Source: Actinomycetota bacterium
Lineage (GTDB): Bacteria > Actinomycetota > Thermoleophilia > Gaiellales > Gaiellaceae
NCBI GenBank assembly: GCA_013694685.1
Contig: JACDBY010000315.1
Span: forward strand, 1 to 6,365
Direction: 5' to 3'
DNA: 6,365 nucleotides
Notes under the pieces: generated by a model
The model's input: the letters and a program-made list of their open reading frames with translations, nothing else
What the model was told of the DNA's origin: nothing
The model's database searches: none
Shown here: piece after piece, positions 5,669-6,365 of the stretch
Numbering within the stretch: the stretch's first letter is position 1
Layout: each line of letters starts with the position of its first letter
Program-made: the position numbers and the translations under genes

Positions 5669-6363
5669 AGCATCGGGCGATCGTCACCGGTGGCGCCTCG
5701 GGGATCGGGGCCGCGATCGTCGAGCGACTCGCGACGGAAGGACTCGACGTCGGGTCGCTCGATCTCTCCACGGGCTTCGATGTGACCGAGCCAACCGCCT
5801 GGGACGCGGTCGGAGCGGTGGAGATCGCGTGTCTGAACGCCGGTGTGCTCGGTGGGCCGGCTGACCCGGCAGAGATCGACCTCGAGTCGTATCGTCGCGC
5901 GTTCGCCGTCAACGTCGACGGGGTCGTGCTCGGCGTGCGGCGCCTCGCGACGGTGATGCCAACGGGCGGCCGGATCGTCTGCACCGCCTCGCTCGCCGGG
6001 CTCACCTCGATCCCCGAGGATCCCGTCTACGCCGCGACCAAACACGCCGTCGTCGGGTTCGTGAGAAGCGTCGCCCCGTCGCTCGAGAAGCGTGGAATCT
6101 CGATCAACGCCGTTTGCCCGGGGATCGCAGACACCCCGATGCTCTCTGACATCTCGCGGGAGCGCTTCCGTTCCGCCGGCTTCCCGTTACTCGGTGCCGA
6201 CGACGTCGCGGCGGCGGTCTGGGTGGCGCTCACCTCCGGCGAAACGGGTCATGCGTGGGCCGTACAGCCCGGCCGTCCTCCGGTCGACTTCCGCTTCCCC
6301 CGCGTCCCAGGCCCGCGCACCGCCGACGACGGCTCGGTCGGGGCGCCGCCGTCCTTCTCGTAG
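5665..6363 (+). CDS. Short-chain dehydrogenase/reductase (classical SDR)
   Basis: This 232-residue NAD(P)-dependent oxidoreductase may oxidise a hydroxyl on the hydratase product or on a ring. The cofactor motif TGGASGIG is at 8-15, and Asp33 in GSLDLS at the end of the second strand favours NAD over NADP. NAG is at 58-60. The catalytic residues are all present: Asn83 (VNV), Ser109 (TASLAG), Tyr122 and Lys126 (YAATK), with the normal 13-residue Ser-Tyr spacing. NAVCPGIADTPM follows at 148-159. It is shorter than the usual ~250 residues because the stretch between strand 2 and the NAG motif is compressed to about 25 residues. The C-terminal tail is proline- and arginine-rich (PGRPPVDFRFPRVPGPR, 202-218). 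The GTG start overlaps the MDR stop as GTGA, implying coupled translation. The stop codon TAG is at 6361-6363, so the gene is complete. Confidence 0.91.
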   Translation: MKHRAIVTGGASGIGAAIVERLATEGLDVGSLDLSTGFDVTEPTAWDAVGAVEIACLNAGVLGGPADPAEIDLESYRRAFAVNVDGVVLGVRRLATVMPTGGRIVCTASLAGLTSIPEDPVYAATKHAVVGFVRSVAPSLEKRGISINAVCPGIADTPMLSDISRERFRSAGFPLLGADDVAAAVWVALTSGETGHAWAVQPGRPPVDFRFPRVPGPRTADDGSVGAPPSFS

Positions 6364-6365
6364 CG

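Overview
The window is a compact stretch of G+C-rich DNA (roughly 70% by eye) with six consecutive genes, all on the + strand, all encoding enzymes of acyl-CoA breakdown. Five of the six start with GTG, spacing is tight (two 4-base GTGA overlaps and one 4-base gap), and the proteins resemble those of high-GC Actinobacteria. A mycobacterial, acidimicrobial or thermoleophilic relative is plausible, but the sequence alone does not settle the lineage. No rRNA, tRNA, CRISPR array, transposase or phage gene is visible.

Layout: (1) 24-1184, a full-length acyl-CoA dehydrogenase; (2) 1189-2106, a short, degenerate acyl-CoA dehydrogenase, which together look like the alpha and beta subunits of an alpha2beta2 enzyme; (3) 2107-2219, an intergenic stretch packed with inverted repeats that looks like a small palindromic or MITE/REP-like element; (4) 2234-3856, a fatty-acid (or steroid/isoprenoid acid) CoA ligase with a strong ribosome binding site; (5) 3853-4629, an enoyl-CoA hydratase with both catalytic glutamates; (6) 4630-4756, an intergenic gap with a perfect 23-bp palindrome and a second, slightly degenerate copy exactly 84 bp downstream; (7) 4757-5668, a zinc-free quinone-oxidoreductase-like MDR enzyme; (8) 5665-6363, a small classical short-chain dehydrogenase ending two bases before the window ends.

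Taken together the genes give a partial beta-oxidation route: the ligase makes the CoA thioester, the ACAD pair introduces the alpha-beta double bond, the hydratase adds water, and the SDR could oxidise the resulting hydroxyl. The MDR enzyme could reduce a conjugated enone, a quinone or an enoyl-CoA. No thiolase is present in the window. Alpha/beta ACAD pairs are best known from steroid side-chain degradation in actinobacteria, so a bulky or polycyclic acyl substrate is a reasonable but unproven guess. The most notable non-coding signals are the nested inverted-repeat element before the ligase and the paired palindromes before the MDR gene, which look like operators and may make the last two genes a separately regulated unit.
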